Shown here: positions 62,298 through 64,000 of the stretch, piece by piece | Position numbering within the stretch: the stretch's first letter is position 1 | Layout of the letters: every line of letters starts with the position of its first letter | Source: Streptomyces violaceusniger | Lineage (GTDB): Bacteria > Actinomycetota > Actinomycetes > Streptomycetales > Streptomycetaceae | DNA: 64,000 nt | NCBI GenBank assembly: GCA_005405945.1 | Contig: BJHW01000001.1 | Span: forward strand, 6,138,001 to 6,202,000 | Reading direction: 5' to 3' | Notes under the pieces: model-generated | Databases searched by the model: none | The model's input: only the letters and a program-made list of their open reading frames with translations | Told to the model about the DNA's origin: nothing | Program-made: the position numbers and the translations under genes

Positions 62298-62389
62298 GCG
62301 GTAGCCGATGAAGTCACAGGGTGCGGGCCCGGTCCGGTGGGACCGGGCCTGTGCCGTGGGGGCACCTGTGATGTGCGTATCCTCTTCAG

Positions 62390-62965
62390 GTGCTTCTCTC
62401 AGACAAGGACATCCGGGCCGAGATCGACGCCGGGCGGGTGCGGATTGATCCGTACGATCCGGCGATGGTGCAGCCGTCGAGTATCGATGTACGGCTGGAC
62501 CGGTTCTTCCGGGTGTTCGAGAACCACCGCTATCCGCATATCGACCCGGCGGTGGAGCAGCCCGATCTGACGCGGCTGGTGGAGCCCGAGGGCGAGGACG
62601 CGTTCATCCTGCACCCCGGGGAGTTCGTGCTCGCCTCGACGTACGAGGTCGTGTCGCTGCCGGACGACATCGCCTCGCGGCTCGAGGGGAAGTCGAGTCT
62701 GGGGCGGCTGGGGCTGTTGACGCACTCGACGGCGGGGTTCATCGACCCGGGGTTCTCCGGGCACGTCACGCTCGAGCTGTCGAATGTCGCCACGCTGCCG
62801 ATCAAGCTGTGGCCGGGGATGAAGATCGGGCAGTTGTGCATGTTCCGGCTGACCTCGCCCGCGGAGCATCCTTACGGCTCGGCCCGCTACGGCTCCCGCT
62901 ATCAGGGGCAGCGCGGGCCGACGCCCTCGCGGTCGTTCCAGAGCTTCCACCGGACGAAGGTGTGA
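62390..62965 (+). CDS. dcd: dCTP deaminase
   Basis: 191 residues from GTG 62390. Family start LLSDKDIRAEIDAGRVRIDPYD, VQPSSIDVRLDRFFRVF, FVLASTYEVVSLPDDIASRLEGKSSLGRLGLL, catalytic Glu region HSTAGFIDPGFSGHVTLELSN and C-terminal YQGQRGPTPS. It deaminates dCTP to dUTP, and actinobacterial enzymes may be bifunctional, giving dUMP. Its stop overlaps the start of the phosphoribosyltransferase gene (GTGA). Confidence 0.95.
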   Translation: MLLSDKDIRAEIDAGRVRIDPYDPAMVQPSSIDVRLDRFFRVFENHRYPHIDPAVEQPDLTRLVEPEGEDAFILHPGEFVLASTYEVVSLPDDIASRLEGKSSLGRLGLLTHSTAGFIDPGFSGHVTLELSNVATLPIKLWPGMKIGQLCMFRLTSPAEHPYGSARYGSRYQGQRGPTPSRSFQSFHRTKV

Positions 62966-63468
62966 GCGGCGTGGGTGAGCAGCGCGAGAACCTTACGTAC
63001 GAGCGGTTCGGGGTCGCGGTCCGCGAGCTGGCGGAGAAGATCGCCGACGATGGCTACGAGCCCGACATCGTGCTCTCCATAGCCCGTGGCGGGGTCTTCG
63101 TGGCCGGTGGGCTGGCGTACGCGCTCGACTGCAAGAACATCCACCTGGTGAACGTGGAGTTCTACACGGGCGTGGGGACCACCCTCGACATGCCCGTGAT
63201 GCTCGCGCCCGTGCCCAACGCGATCGACTTCTCCGACAAGAAGGTGCTGATCGCCGATGACGTGGCGGACACCGGCAAGACGCTGAAGCTGGTCCGGGAC
63301 TTCTGCCTCGGCACGGTCGCCGAGGTGCGCAGCGCGGTGATCTACGAGAAGCCGCAGTCGCTCGTGGAGTGCGAGTACGTCTGGCAGCGCACCGATCAGT
63401 GGATCAACTTCCCGTGGAGCGTCGAACCGCCCGTCGTGCGGCGGGAGGGGCAGGTTCGGGACGCCTGA
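62962..63468 (+). CDS. Phosphoribosyltransferase (hypoxanthine/xanthine-type)
   Basis: 168 residues from GTG 62962, translationally coupled to dcd. PRTase fold with YEPDIVLSIARGGVFVAGGLAYAL and the PRPP loop VLIADDVADTGKTLKLV. Close to WbbL-independent purine PRTases of the Hpt-like group; some relatives in actinomycetes are annotated as nucleotide salvage enzymes. Salvage next to dCTP deaminase makes metabolic sense. A strong terminator follows. Confidence 0.85.
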   Translation: MSGVGEQRENLTYERFGVAVRELAEKIADDGYEPDIVLSIARGGVFVAGGLAYALDCKNIHLVNVEFYTGVGTTLDMPVMLAPVPNAIDFSDKKVLIADDVADTGKTLKLVRDFCLGTVAEVRSAVIYEKPQSLVECEYVWQRTDQWINFPWSVEPPVVRREGQVRDA

Positions 63469-63491
63469 CACAGAGCATGTCGCGTAGATGA

Positions 63492-63513
63492 GGGGCCCGC
63501 CGGTGCGGGCCCC
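63492..63513 (+). terminator. Hairpin terminator after the phosphoribosyltransferase
   Basis: GGGGCCCGC / GCGGGCCCC, a perfect 9-bp stem with a 4-nt CGGT loop, followed by TTGT, 24 bp after the stop codon. Confidence 0.85.
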
Positions 63514-63520
63514 TTGTCAT

Positions 63521-63590
63521 GCGGTCTGTGGTGTCGGCCATGCGGCCTGTGGTGTCGGCCTTACGGCTTGTGGTGTCGGCCTTACGGCTC
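63521..63590. repeat. Three CTGTGGTGTCGGCC-type 21-22-bp repeats
   Basis: Units of about GCGGCCTGTGGTGTCGGCC followed by TTAC-type linkers, between the terminator and the stop codon of the convergent membrane protein gene. Probably non-coding. Confidence 0.75.
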
Positions 63591-63599
63591 TTACGGCCC

Positions 63600-63965
63600 T
63601 TACAGCGTTCCCAGCTTCAGCAGGCTCAGCAGCGCGATCAGCTGGAGCGCCGACGCGCCCAGCGCCTTCTGCCACGGCAGGTCGTGCGACTTGCTCACCA
63701 TCGAGGTGAAGAGCGCGCCCGCCGCCAGCCAGGTCACCCAGCCCAGCACCTTCACCAGCGAGCTGTCCCCGCCCAGGAAGAGCGCGAACACCAGCCGCGG
63801 CGCGTCCGTGATCGACATGATCAGCATCGAGAGGCCGATGGTCGGCGCCCAGGTGCCGTCGCCGCCCAGTTGGCGGGCGAGGGTGTGGGTGACGGCGCCC
63901 AGGATCAGCCCACTGATCAGCATGGCGACGCCCGCGGTGAGCACCCACGGGATGCTGTTGGACAT
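63600..63965 (-). CDS. Small integral membrane protein
   Basis: 121 residues from ATG 63965. Three to four membrane helices (VLTAGVAMLISGLILGAVTHTLA, TIGLSMLIMSITDAPRLVFALFL, LGWVTWLAAGALFTSMV, LQLIALLSLLKLG). No known domain. Convergent with the phosphoribosyltransferase gene. The upstream promoter region is cut off by the window edge. Confidence 0.8.
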   Translation of the reverse strand: MSNSIPWVLTAGVAMLISGLILGAVTHTLARQLGGDGTWAPTIGLSMLIMSITDAPRLVFALFLGGDSSLVKVLGWVTWLAAGALFTSMVSKSHDLPWQKALGASALQLIALLSLLKLGTL

Positions 63966-64000
63966 GGGGGCTTTGAGGACGTCCTTACGGGCGTCATCGA

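Overview
The window looks like a piece of a Streptomyces chromosome. Overall G+C is very high (about 70 % or more), GTG starts are common, genes are often coupled by ATGA/GTGA overlaps, and the families are typical of the genus: modABC with a TOBE regulator, a flotillin, a PknB-type kinase with a beta-propeller, DUF4232 lipoproteins, a GH11 xylanase, MocR and XRE-cupin regulators. No CRISPR array, rRNA or complete prophage was seen. The only intact RNA gene is a tRNA-Gly(CCC) at 61709-61782.

A technical point colours the whole annotation. About 25-30 genes that are otherwise full length are broken by frameshifts. Nearly all are repaired by adding back one G or C per break in a short homopolymer run, which also makes the gene length divisible by three. 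This one-directional pattern looks like sequencing deletions rather than mass gene decay. Such genes are annotated as single CDSs over both frames, and some apparent fusions are treated as artefacts.

Layout. 1-4.5 kb: end of an aldehyde-dehydrogenase-like gene, an orphan OmpR-type response regulator, small secreted proteins, and a large sigma/anti-sigma/transmembrane/CBM2 protein. 4.9-10.9 kb: a trans-4-hydroxy-L-proline catabolic operon (DHDPS-family deaminase, 4-hydroxyproline epimerase, GntR regulator, three-part flavin/iron-sulfur dehydrogenase). 11-14.5 kb: molybdate regulator plus modABC. 14.5-25 kb: housekeeping and accessory singletons, including a SLOG-like protein beside a two-TM protein, a PhzF/LysR divergent pair and flotillin with an OB-fold partner. 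25.3-30.2 kb: two coupled CorC/HlyC-type transport proteins and a convergent Ser/Thr kinase with a PQQ-like propeller. 30-39 kb: secreted and lipoprotein genes, TauE/SafE exporter, xylanase, DUF899, MerR/peroxiredoxin. Three of the lipoprotein genes share contiguous 11-bp repeats upstream. 39-44.3 kb: an IclR-controlled catabolic locus (cyclase, TRAP permease, dehydrogenase-RraA fusion).

44.3-61.8 kb is accessory. It holds two damaged paralogous PIN toxins, a WXG-like/alpha-beta hydrolase with an overlapping lipoprotein, symporter, GntR, IS630 and Tn3 fragments, two PLP decarboxylase loci with different regulator types, a truncated AbiEii-like module and an intact VapBC-like module. Three partial copies of the 3' half of the tRNA-Gly gene (50401, 59878, 60758) lie upstream of the real tRNA and share element-derived flanks, as expected from repeated insertion of integrative elements at this tRNA. 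From 62.1 kb the conserved core resumes with a small zinc-ribbon protein, dCTP deaminase, a phosphoribosyltransferase and a membrane protein.
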